The translations under genes were made by a program, and so were the position numbers. 64,000 nt of DNA, from contig NZ_JACHJU010000005.1 in NCBI RefSeq assembly GCF_014203795.1, forward strand, positions 248,001 to 312,000, in the 5' to 3' direction. Within the stretch, counting starts at the first letter, position 1, and each line of letters opens with the position of its first letter. Of the stretch, positions 24,059-31,465 are shown in pieces. Origin of the DNA: Streptosporangium album (GTDB lineage Bacteria > Actinomycetota > Actinomycetes > Streptosporangiales > Streptosporangiaceae). The notes under the pieces are model-generated. The model made no database searches and had not been told where the DNA came from. It saw only the letters and a program-made list of their open reading frames with translations.

Positions 24059-24737
24059 GTGTCATTGGCCCACCATCGACGCATCTCAGGGCATTGTCGA
24101 GCGGATCATCGCGAAGATCCCCCGGGCCGAGATCAAGGCCCGCTGCCGCTGCCACCCCACCCTGCCACCAGGAGCCGCCCGGACGATGCGGGTCAACCAC
24201 ACCTACGAACGAGGCGGCGCACTGGCTTACCTGGCCGCCTACGACGTCCACCGCGCCCGCGTATTCGGACACTGCGCGGCCAAGACCGGCATCGTGCCGT
24301 TCATGGACCTGGTCGAGCAGGTCATGACCACCGAGCCGTACGCCTCCGCACGCCGGGTGTTCTGGGTCGTCGACAACGGCTCCTCCCACCGCGGCAAAGC
24401 CGCCGCCGACCGGCTGACCAAGCGGTTCTCCAACGCCGTCATGGTGCACACGCCCGTATACGCATCCTGGTTGAACCAGATAGAGATCTTCTTCTCCATC
24501 GTGCAGCGCAAAGTTGTCACGCCCAACGACTTCACCAGCCTTGACCAGGTCGAAGACCGGCTCATCGCCTTCGAGTGGCGTTACAACGCGACCGCCCGGC
24601 CGTTCAGATGGAAGTTCACCCCGGCCGCCCTCGAGGACCTGCTGGCCCGGATCGAGCGACACGAACAGAAGGAGCCGAACCTCCAGCAGCACGATGACTG
24701 CGACCATCAGCCAGCCGTGCTGGACCCTGCCGCATAA
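24059..24737 (+). pseudogene. IS630 family transposase, 5'-truncated
   Basis: About 225 C-terminal residues of an IS630 transposase: IKARCRCHPTLPPGAARTMR, HTYERGGALAYLAAYDVHRA, FWVVDNGSSHRGKAAADRL (second Asp), VHTPVYASWLNQIEIFFSIV (Glu), QRKVVTPNDFTSLDQVEDR and YNATARPFRWKFTPA. The helix-turn-helix half and the first catalytic Asp are missing. The right end of the element is retained (repeat at 24733). Confidence 0.8.
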
Positions 24738-24760
24738 CCCCCGAAGGATTTACGGCGCAG
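24733..24760 (+). repeat. 28-bp direct repeat, copy 1 (IS630 right end)
   Basis: Begins CATAACCCCCGAAGGATTTA and continues CGGCGCAG. It starts at the stop region of the IS630 remnant and is repeated exactly, in the same direction, at 27677-27704. Confidence 0.8.
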
Positions 24761-24847
24761 GACATTAGCTAGTCCGCCGTTTCGGCTTCATGATGGGACA
24801 TATCGTGGCAGCCTGTCACGGGGGCGCTAGTCACGGGGGGCATCGGC

Positions 24848-26494
24848 ATGGCCGTGGAGCGGCAACGGGATGACCTTGCCGGGCTCTTGTCGGAGTTGAA
24901 GCAGCGCAGCGGCCTGAGCTATGCGGAGTTGGCCCGGCGGACCTACACCAGTAGCTCCGCGCTGCATCGCTACTGCACCGGGCGTGGCAACCCGCCGGAC
25001 TACCAACTGGTGGCGAAGATCGGTCAGGCATGCGGCGCCTCCGGCGAGGAGCTGAACGACCTGCTACGCCGGTGGCGGTGCTCGACCGGGAAATCTCCGC
25101 AGCCGTCGCGACCGACGAAGGACCCGCCCGCCGTAAGGGCAAGCAGGCCACAGGCCGGTCGGCGCCACAGACGGTTGACGGTCGGAGCGCTCGCCGCGCT
25201 TGTCGTACTCACGTTCCTTCTGGTCCATTCGAGCGCGCCGGACACGACTGGTGTCGCGTCCACCGAACCGATTGCCGCTCTCTCCTGGGTGACGGATCCG
25301 GATCCGGTGCCCTCGGCACTGTTCGGCGTGACGATGAACAGCACCACCGGCGCGATGCCGTCGTTCAGGGTCGGCAGCGTGCGGTTGTGGGACAGCCACA
25401 CGCGCTGGGCGAACCTGCAGCCGCAGCGGGACCGCTTCGATTGGGCCACGCTCGACAGGCTGGTCGACGGTGCGCGGCACGCGGGCCTGCCCGCGCTGTT
25501 CGTGCTGGGCGGTACGCCGCAGTGGGCAGCACCGAACTCGCCGAAAGGCGCCTACCCTGACGGTTCGCGAACCGCGCCGCCGGACGACCTGGCCGACTGG
25601 GACCGATTCGTCCGTGCTCTCGTCGAGCGATATCGGGGCAGGCTGGACGCATACGAGTTGTGGGCCTATGCCACCGACCCGAGGTTCTACTCTGGGTCGG
25701 TCGACACTCTGGCGGAGATGACGCGAAGGGCAGCGACGATTGTGCGTTCCGCCGACCCCGACGCCGTCATCGTGTGCCCCTCCATGGGACATCTGTGGCA
25801 GGCCAAGGGGCGTGACATCCTGCGCAGGTTCGCCGAGCTGGGAGGCTATGAGCACTGCGACGCCGCCGGCGTGAAGCTGCACCAGCGCCACGCCGCCGAC
25901 CCGCCGGAGACACTCGTGCGGCTGCTCACCGAGATTGACAGCACCATGCACGCGGCCGGCGTCCATCCCGCGCTGTGGAATACGGGCACCACGTATGACA
26001 TCCCGCTGCAGGGCTCGCTCGATCGGCGACGCTCCGTCGACTACGCGATGCGTTTCTATCTCGCCGGGCTCTACGGCAGAGAATTCGGCCTGGCGCGGAT
26101 GTATTTCTACAACTGGGGATCCGGCCGGCTACCGCTGGTGCTGCAGGCGGAGGGGACCCCGCCGACCGGGGCGGGACTCGCGGTGGAGACGCTCCAGCGG
26201 TGGCTGGTCGGGACCCGGCTGCAATCCTGCGGGCAGGGGCTTCCCGCAGGATTGCCCGGCAACGCGTGGCAGTGTGAGTTCATCGACGAGGCGGACCGCC
26301 GATTGATCGTCCGCTGGACCCATACGGGTACGGCGGACACCGCTGCGGGCCCCGGTGTCGAATCACTCACCGGCATCGACGGCACGACCACAGCGCTGCG
26401 ACCCGGCGACTCGATTCGGGTGACCGAGACGCCCTTGCTGATCACGCATCGGGCCGATGATGCCGTCCCGCGCTCGGGACGAAATGGCTGGTAG
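24848..26494 (+). CDS. HTH-transmembrane protein with an extracellular GH39-like pseudoglycosidase domain
   Basis: A 548-residue protein in three parts. Residues 8-78 form an XRE-like helix-turn-helix (LLSELKQRSGLSYAELARRT ... LHRYCTGRGNPPDYQLVAKI). After a basic linker comes one membrane helix (residues 111-126, TVGALAALVVLTFLLV). Residues about 150-545 resemble a GH39/GH5-type TIM barrel (VRLWDSHTRWANLQPQRDRF, LFVLGGTPQWAAP, YELWAYATDPRFYSGS, DAVIVCPSMG, GVKLHQRHAADPPE, RMYFYNWGSG, LQAEGTPPTGAG). Where active enzymes have W-N-E-P this protein has W-A-Y-A (272-275), and where the nucleophile Glu would be it has LWNTGTTYD (376-384). Topology puts the barrel outside and the DNA-binding domain inside, suggesting a one-component sensor of cell-wall or sugar ligand. 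The role is inferred. Confidence 0.75.
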   Translation: MAVERQRDDLAGLLSELKQRSGLSYAELARRTYTSSSALHRYCTGRGNPPDYQLVAKIGQACGASGEELNDLLRRWRCSTGKSPQPSRPTKDPPAVRASRPQAGRRHRRLTVGALAALVVLTFLLVHSSAPDTTGVASTEPIAALSWVTDPDPVPSALFGVTMNSTTGAMPSFRVGSVRLWDSHTRWANLQPQRDRFDWATLDRLVDGARHAGLPALFVLGGTPQWAAPNSPKGAYPDGSRTAPPDDLADWDRFVRALVERYRGRLDAYELWAYATDPRFYSGSVDTLAEMTRRAATIVRSADPDAVIVCPSMGHLWQAKGRDILRRFAELGGYEHCDAAGVKLHQRHAADPPETLVRLLTEIDSTMHAAGVHPALWNTGTTYDIPLQGSLDRRRSVDYAMRFYLAGLYGREFGLARMYFYNWGSGRLPLVLQAEGTPPTGAGLAVETLQRWLVGTRLQSCGQGLPAGLPGNAWQCEFIDEADRRLIVRWTHTGTADTAAGPGVESLTGIDGTTTALRPGDSIRVTETPLLITHRADDAVPRSGRNGW

Positions 26495-26617
26495 TCGCGT
26501 GTACAGATGTCCCACCACGACACGGGACGATGAACCGCTTGTCACTCGTGGCCGCTGCCGGAGACGGTGGTGGAGGCATCGCAACTGCGGTGCCGAACAC
26601 GGCAAGGGGTGGTTGGC

Positions 26618-27058
26618 ATGAACCGATGGGGGTCGGCCGCTGTCACGGCTTTGGCTTCGGTCGTCGCACTGTCCGTTGGGCCCGCGGCACATGCTGAAAT
26701 GACAGAAGATCGAGAGTTCGCCGCGGCGAGCAAGTGTGCATCAGGACCGTGGTATCCGGATTACCTCTACACCTTCGGCTCTCCCTACAGCTTTACGTTC
26801 GGATCGACCAAGGTGAAGCATTCACAGCTTCGTATCTCGGACAAGAACGCTGCCACGGTAACGACCAAGTGGAAGGGAATGAAGATCTACCTGGAGCGCA
26901 CCGACGGGCGGATCTGCGGACCGAAGACGGTGGTCTCGCAAGGGGACGGCACCTACTTCGCGGGGGTCCAGTACCTGTCCAATCCTGGACACGGTGTCCG
27001 GGCGTGCGTCAAGTACCGTACCGGCGACGTCAAATGCGGCAAGTGGAAGAAGGAATAG
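26618..27058 (+). CDS. Small secreted protein
   Basis: A 146-residue protein with a Sec signal peptide (RWGSAAVTALASVVALSV ending GPAAHA, cleavage after AHA). The mature part is beta-rich with four or more cysteines (SKCASGPW, GRICGPKTV, VRACVKYRTGDVKCGKW), suggesting disulfides outside the cell. The ATG at 26618 is preceded by AAGGGG; the open frame is longer upstream. It follows the pseudoglycosidase gene by 124 bp and is closed by the perfect hairpin at 27071. No family recognised. Confidence 0.7.
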   Translation: MNRWGSAAVTALASVVALSVGPAAHAEMTEDREFAAASKCASGPWYPDYLYTFGSPYSFTFGSTKVKHSQLRISDKNAATVTTKWKGMKIYLERTDGRICGPKTVVSQGDGTYFAGVQYLSNPGHGVRACVKYRTGDVKCGKWKKE

Positions 27059-27070
27059 CCGCAGTATACG

Positions 27071-27106
27071 GAGGCGAGGCACCCGGCGCGCCGGGTGCCT
27101 CGCCTC
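27071..27106. terminator. Perfect 36-bp palindrome, terminator
   Basis: GAGGCGAGGCACCCGGCG and its exact complement form an 18-bp stem without loop, 12 bp after the stop of the small secreted protein gene. This is a strong intrinsic terminator by position and structure. Confidence 0.75.
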
Positions 27107-27128
27107 CCGTTCACGCGGCGTCACGTGA

Positions 27129-27292
27129 TCAGGAGGGTGGCCAGCGCTGGGCCGAAGGCGCCACTCGCCAAGGGTGGGATCCGCTTGGAGCTGGATCACT
27201 ATCTGGAGACGCTGGCCCACAAGCCCGGCGCCTTGCCCGGGGCCACCGCGTTGGAGCAGGCTCGCGCGGCGGGCACGTTTGAGGGCGAGTAA
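27129..27292 (+). pseudogene. IS21 transposase (IstA) fragment
   Basis: About 50 residues (IRLELDHYLETLAHKPGALP, GATALEQARAAGTF) match the C-terminal part of IS21-type IstA transposases. Neither the rest of istA nor istB is present. A fossil insertion. Confidence 0.6.
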
Positions 27293-27350
27293 GGATGTCA
27301 ACGAACCGTGAGCACGATGCTGACCGACCACTCGGAAGCGACGATCGTCC

Positions 27351-27676
27351 ATGATGGAGTGGTGGGCGCCGGCAAGAACGAGGGACCGCGCGGATCGGCC
27401 GCGACTTCGAACGTTCACGCCCGAATACAAGCAGGCGGTCCTCACCGAGTACGACGCGCTGACCGAGCCGGGCGCGCGAGGCGCGCTGCTGCGCCGCGAG
27501 GGGCCTGTACTCCTCGCACCTGGTCGAGTGGCGGCGAGCGGCCGATGCCGGGGCGCTGGACGGGCTGGCCAAGACCGGTAAACGCCCGCGTAAGAGCAGT
27601 GAGCAGGCCGAGATCGACCGGCTGCGGCGCCAGGTAGAGGCGCTGCAGGCCGAGCCGGCCCACAAGGATGCCGCCA
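27351..27676 (+). pseudogene. IS3 family OrfA remnant, frameshifted
   Basis: One frame gives RTFTPEYKQAVLTEYDALTE and PGARGALLRREG, a second continues YSSHLVEWRRAADAGALDGL and EQAEIDRLRRQVEALQAE. Together they are an IS3-type OrfA (helix-turn-helix plus leucine zipper) with one frame change near 27500. It ends abruptly at the 28-bp repeat at 27677; no orfB follows. Confidence 0.65.
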
Positions 27677-27704
27677 CATAACCCCCGAAGGATTTACGGC
27701 GCAG
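27677..27704 (+). repeat. 28-bp direct repeat, copy 2
   Basis: Identical to 24733-24760. Here it joins an IS3 OrfA remnant instead of an IS630 transposase, so it marks either a second IS630-type end or a recombination product. Confidence 0.8.
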
Positions 27705-27727
27705 ACCACTTAGCTTGCGATTTAACG

Positions 27728-28338
27728 TCACTCTCGGTGTTCGTTGCCGGTCGTTACGGTCTTTCGGTAGGGCGGACGCTTGTCCTTCGGCCGGTTCCTT
27801 GATCCTTTTGGGCGTCCGGGTCCGGGTCGGGTGAGTTTCGGTGAGCCGGCGGGCGTCCCCAATTTCGCACGGAGACGGCGAAAGCCGAGGCGGACCCGGT
27901 ACGGGCTGAGCGGCCTTCCCGGTTCGGGGCGTGGATGCCAGGGGCGGCGCAGGTCATCGACGTGCGGGCTGGCCAGCCGGAGTTGGGCGTAGGCGGCCAT
28001 GATCAGATGCATCCAGCGGTCGGTGGCCTGCGCGGAGGAAAGGTGGGCGCGGGCCATACCCAGGTAGACCTTGGCGAACCGGTGGAAATGCTCTTGGTCG
28101 AAGCGACGCAGGTAGGCCTTCCACAGCAGATCCACCAGATCCAGATCGACCTCGACGGGCCCGGCATGCCACAGCCAGAGATCTTTGGTGGGCTTGCGGC
28201 CGTCGGGCAGCCGGTCCACGACGATCTGCAGGACGGTACCGCGCACGATGGGCAGCCGCTCATCGGCGGGGTGACCGGCCCAGCGACCGGTGCGGGTGAG
28301 CTTTTGATGCAGGCCCTTCCACCCGGGTTCGACAGATC
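27728..28338 (-). pseudogene. NF041680-type transposase, C-terminal part
   Basis: About 200 residues: VEPGWKGLHQKLTRTGRWAG, LQIVVDRLPDGRKPTKDLWL, DLVDLLWKAYLRRFDQEHFH and a basic tail (RPGPGRPKGSRNRPKDKRPP). I recognise this as the end of an actinomycete DDE transposase group annotated NF041680; the last catalytic Glu is in RFDQEHFHRF. The N-terminal half is missing beyond about 28338, close to the left end of the IS1634 element. Confidence 0.6.
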
Positions 28339-28394
28339 ATCGGGCTTTCGGGGACATTATGGATCTGTACGTGCAGGTCACAGGCCGCACGGCT

Positions 28395-30295
28395 AGCGGA
28401 AACAACGAAATCGCCTAGTGACACGCTTTCGCTCTAAGATGGCTATTTACGCGGGGATATAGCGGTATCGTCTAGTGGCATGTACGTGAAGACTGCGACC
28501 CGGCGGACCAAGGACGGCCAGGAGATCCGCTACCTCCAACTGGCCCACAACGAGTGGGACGCCGACGCGCAGCGGTCCCGGACCAAGGTGCTGCACTCCT
28601 TCGGCCGCGCCGACCAGTTGGACCGGGCCGCGATCGAGCGGCTGGTCGTGTCGCTAGGCCGACTGCTCGATCCGGACCGTGCCGCAGTGTTGAGCGCCCC
28701 GGCGGGACTGGAATTCCTGGAGGCACGCCCGCTGGGCGGCACCCACATGCTCGACGGGCTGTGGCGACGGCTGGGCATCGACGCCACGATGAAGCGGCTG
28801 CTGGCCGGGCGGCGGATGGACGCCCGAGCCGAGCGGACGCTGTTCGCGCTGGTCGCCAACCGGGCGCTCGCGCCGTCGTCCAAGCCGGCCGCGACCGAGT
28901 GGATCAACTCCGACGTGCACATCGACGGCCTGACCGTCATCGACGAGCAGGCCTGCCACCGGGCAATGGACTGGCTGGCCGAGATCGAACCCGTCCTGGC
29001 CAAGGACGTGTACTTCCAGGTCACCGACCTGCTGAACCTCGAAGTCGACTTGATCTTCTTCGATACGACCAGCACGTATTTCGAGACCGATCAGGCCGAT
29101 GAGCCCGTCGCTCGCGACGAGCGAGGCCGCCTCCTCGACCAGCCCGCCGGCCCGTCCGCCACCGGCGACGACAACCCAGACGGCGCCGGGGAGAAGGTGA
29201 AGCTGCGCGGGTTCCGCTCCTACGGCAAGAGCAAGGACTCACGGCCTGATCTCCCGCAGGTCGTGGTCGGCATGGCGGTGACCCGCGACGGCATTCCGGT
29301 GCGGGTCTGGTCCTGGCCGGGCGCTACCGGCGATTCGGCCCTCATCCGCCAGGTCCGCGACGACCTGCGCGAATGGACGCTGTCCAAGGTCATCTACGTG
29401 GCCGATCGAGGCTTCTCCTCCGCCACGAACCGCAAGGCTCTGATGCAAGGGGGCACCGGCTACATCATCGGCGAGAAGCTCCGCTCGGGCACCGCCGAGG
29501 CCAAGACGGCCCTGTCCCGGCAGGGCCGCTATGCCACCGTCGCCGACAACCTGCAGGTCAAAGAGGTGAAGATCGGATCGGCTGACCGCTTCATCATCTG
29601 CTATAACCCCGATCAGGCCGTCCGCGATGCCGCCGTCCGTGAGCAACTCATCTCCCAGCTGACCGAGATGATCGACGGCACCGACACCCTTAGCCGCACC
29701 AAACGAGCCGAGCTCGCCGGAGTCATCTCCACCAAGCCAGGCCTGCACCGTTTCCTACGCCAGACGCCCGGTGGACTACTCCGCGTCGACCGCGCGAAGA
29801 TCGAACGCGAGACGAACCTGGACGGCAAGTACCTGCTGCGCTGCAGCGACCCCAGCCTGAGCCCCGAGGATGTCGCGCTTGGATACAAGCAACTCCTGCA
29901 GGTGGAACGAGGCTGGCGCGACATGAAATCGATCATCGACCTGCGGCCCGTCTACCACCGCCGCGAAGACCGCATCCGCGCCCATGTCCTGCTCTGCTGG
30001 CTCGCCCTGCTGCTGATCCGCGTCGCCGAGAACGCCACCGGCCAGACCTGGACCACGCTGCGCGCCGAACTGCAGCGCCTGCACGTCATCGCCTACACCG
30101 GCCCCTCGGGCGCCTTCCGCCAGTCCACCGAGCTCACCAAGCCCCAGCGCGACCTGTTCATCGCCCTCGACGTCCCCGCGCCCAAGAAAATCCTCGATCT
30201 GGCCGTCGCCGACTGACCGCCGGCCCGAGTCCCGCCTCGCGACCACCTGCACGCCTAGTGACACGCCCTTCCGGCGCGCCCTAGGCGTTTCCGCT
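28395..30295 (+). mobile_element. IS1634-family insertion sequence
   Basis: A 1901-bp unit around an intact transposase. Short inverted ends AGCGGAAAC (28395-28403) and GTTTCCGCT (30287-30295) mark it. The motif CGCCTAGTGACACG occurs near both ends in the same direction (28412 and 30253), a possible transposase binding site. Precise ends and target duplication were not established. Confidence 0.65.
28480..30216 (+). CDS. IS1634 family transposase
   Basis: A 578-residue DDE transposase of full length. Landmarks: MYVKTATRRTKDGQEIRYLQ at the start, LIFFDTTSTYFETDQ (first Asp), FRSYGKSKDSRPDLPQVVVG, VIYVADRGFSSATNRKAL (second Asp), YIIGEKLRSG, ERGWRDMKSIIDLRPVYHRR (Glu) and IRAHVLLCWLALLLIRV. 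No damage seen. Confidence 0.93.
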   Translation: MYVKTATRRTKDGQEIRYLQLAHNEWDADAQRSRTKVLHSFGRADQLDRAAIERLVVSLGRLLDPDRAAVLSAPAGLEFLEARPLGGTHMLDGLWRRLGIDATMKRLLAGRRMDARAERTLFALVANRALAPSSKPAATEWINSDVHIDGLTVIDEQACHRAMDWLAEIEPVLAKDVYFQVTDLLNLEVDLIFFDTTSTYFETDQADEPVARDERGRLLDQPAGPSATGDDNPDGAGEKVKLRGFRSYGKSKDSRPDLPQVVVGMAVTRDGIPVRVWSWPGATGDSALIRQVRDDLREWTLSKVIYVADRGFSSATNRKALMQGGTGYIIGEKLRSGTAEAKTALSRQGRYATVADNLQVKEVKIGSADRFIICYNPDQAVRDAAVREQLISQLTEMIDGTDTLSRTKRAELAGVISTKPGLHRFLRQTPGGLLRVDRAKIERETNLDGKYLLRCSDPSLSPEDVALGYKQLLQVERGWRDMKSIIDLRPVYHRREDRIRAHVLLCWLALLLIRVAENATGQTWTTLRAELQRLHVIAYTGPSGAFRQSTELTKPQRDLFIALDVPAPKKILDLAVAD

Positions 30296-30308
30296 GTTCA
30301 GGCAGGCA

Positions 30309-30740
30309 TTGATGCCCCTAGTAGAACAATCATCTGTCGAACCCGGGGAAGAGATCGTCTATGACGACGGCACACACATCGGGTTTCTTGCGCGCTTTGC
30401 CGCTTTGCCTGGATACATCCTCGTGGCACCCAAAGCCCACGTCGAGCACGTCGTCCGAGATCTTGATGAGGACCAGTTCATAGCGGTGATGCGGGTGGTG
30501 CGCCGAGTCGCTCTCGCGTTGGAGGCAAGCGTGCCCTGCGAGCGAACGTACCTGTTGTCCTTGGGCAGCCAGCAGGGAAACACCCACCTGCACTGGCACA
30601 TCGCGGCCCTGCCACCTGGCGTCCCATATGAACAACAGCAGTACCACGCGCTCATGGCGGAGAACGGGATCATCGAGCACACGTCCGAAGAGGCCGCCGC
30701 CCTGGCCGCGACAATACGGCACGCCCTGGATGCCAGGTAG
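30309..30740 (+). CDS. HIT family protein, N-terminus probably altered
   Basis: A 143-residue histidine-triad nucleotide-binding/hydrolase protein. The active site HxHxH is in NTHLHWHIAALP, preceded by the typical PGYILVAPKAHVEHVVRDLD. HIT enzymes split nucleoside phosphoramidates or dinucleoside polyphosphates. The first 20 residues (PLVEQSSVEPGEEIVYDDG) lack the usual zinc-binding CxxC start, and the gene begins 14 bp after the IS1634 end, so that insertion may have replaced the N-terminus. Its stop codon TAG is the first three bases of the MITE at 30738. Confidence 0.8.
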   Translation: MMPLVEQSSVEPGEEIVYDDGTHIGFLARFAALPGYILVAPKAHVEHVVRDLDEDQFIAVMRVVRRVALALEASVPCERTYLLSLGSQQGNTHLHWHIAALPPGVPYEQQQYHALMAENGIIEHTSEEAAALAATIRHALDAR

Positions 30741-30948
30741 TGCTTTGTTAGGCCAGCCTGTTGTGGCTGGTCGGGTCGGCCGGGTGGTGGTTCGATGCGG
30801 GCGTGACCCCCGAACAGCTCGTTCATATCCGTCGGCGACTGGAGACGTTCGCTGCACCCTCAAAGAGCTGCAGGCCCTGCTGGCCACCTGGACCGGCCGA
30901 TGCCCCACTTGCCGGCAAGGACCGCCCTAACCGCCTAACGAAGCACTA
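30738..30948. mobile_element. MITE-like 211-bp element
   Basis: Bounded by 16-bp inverted repeats TAGTGCTTTGTTAGGC (30738) and TAGTGCTTCGTTAGGC (read from 30948), one mismatch. Inside, the start of a transposase-like frame (VTPEQLVHIRRRLETFA) is joined to a different-frame tail (CTLKELQALLATWTGRCPTC), so it looks like an internally deleted IS. It sits between the 3' ends of two convergent genes and supplies or abuts both stop codons. Confidence 0.7.
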
Positions 30949-31272
30949 CTAGGCCGGGGTCAGTTCCGCCATTTGCGACCAGCCTTCGCCGGGCACCTCG
31001 ACGTTGATGATCTCCGGCGTCTTCGCGATCACGTCAGGCATCCACGCCATGGCGGTCGTGAAGTGCTCGGAGCCCACGTGGGCCTCACCTGCTGCGGATG
31101 AGGCGAACGCCTCGAGCAGGACGAACTGGTTGGGCGTGTCGACGCTCCTGGACCATTCGAAGAAGACGTTACCCGGCTCCTGCCGGGTGGCCCGGGTGAA
31201 GTCGTCAACGAGCGAGAGCCATTCCTCGCTCCGCTCGGGACGGATGGTGAACTTGACGGCGATGAAGATCAT
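30949..31272 (-). CDS. Antibiotic biosynthesis monooxygenase (ABM) family protein
   Basis: A 107-residue ferredoxin-like ABM/YgiN-type protein: MIFIAVKFTIRPERSEEWLS, TRATRQEPGNVFFEWSRSVD, FVLLEAFASSAAGEAHVGSE, HFTTAMAWMPDVIAKTPEI. Such proteins oxidise quinol-like or polyketide substrates without a cofactor, or detoxify reactive compounds. The ATG at 31272 matches the family start; the frame is open upstream. The stop TAG (30949-30951) touches the MITE. Monocistronic, convergent with the HIT gene. Confidence 0.88.
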   Translation of the reverse strand: MIFIAVKFTIRPERSEEWLSLVDDFTRATRQEPGNVFFEWSRSVDTPNQFVLLEAFASSAAGEAHVGSEHFTTAMAWMPDVIAKTPEIINVEVPGEGWSQMAELTPA

Positions 31273-31465
31273 GAGTTGGTTTCTTCCGCTGTGCTGGGGT
31301 GGGTGTTCTCCGCGTGCGGGCGCCGGATGGGACGGGCATGCGGCGCCACGACCAAGATAAGCGAGAGCATGGTCAAGGAGTACTTGCGTACTCCCCGGCG
31401 GCGGCGTCACTCGCCCTGAGGGCGTTCCCGGCCGCTACGGCGGGAACGCCCTCGATCGGGACTTC

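Noticed and set aside
28322..30347. 16-bp inverted match ATCTGTCGAACCCGGG at 28322-28337 (minus) and 30332-30347 (plus), flanking the IS1634 element
   Set aside because: One such match is not improbable in 64 kb of GC-rich DNA, it does not coincide with the IS ends, and it falls in unrelated coding sequences.
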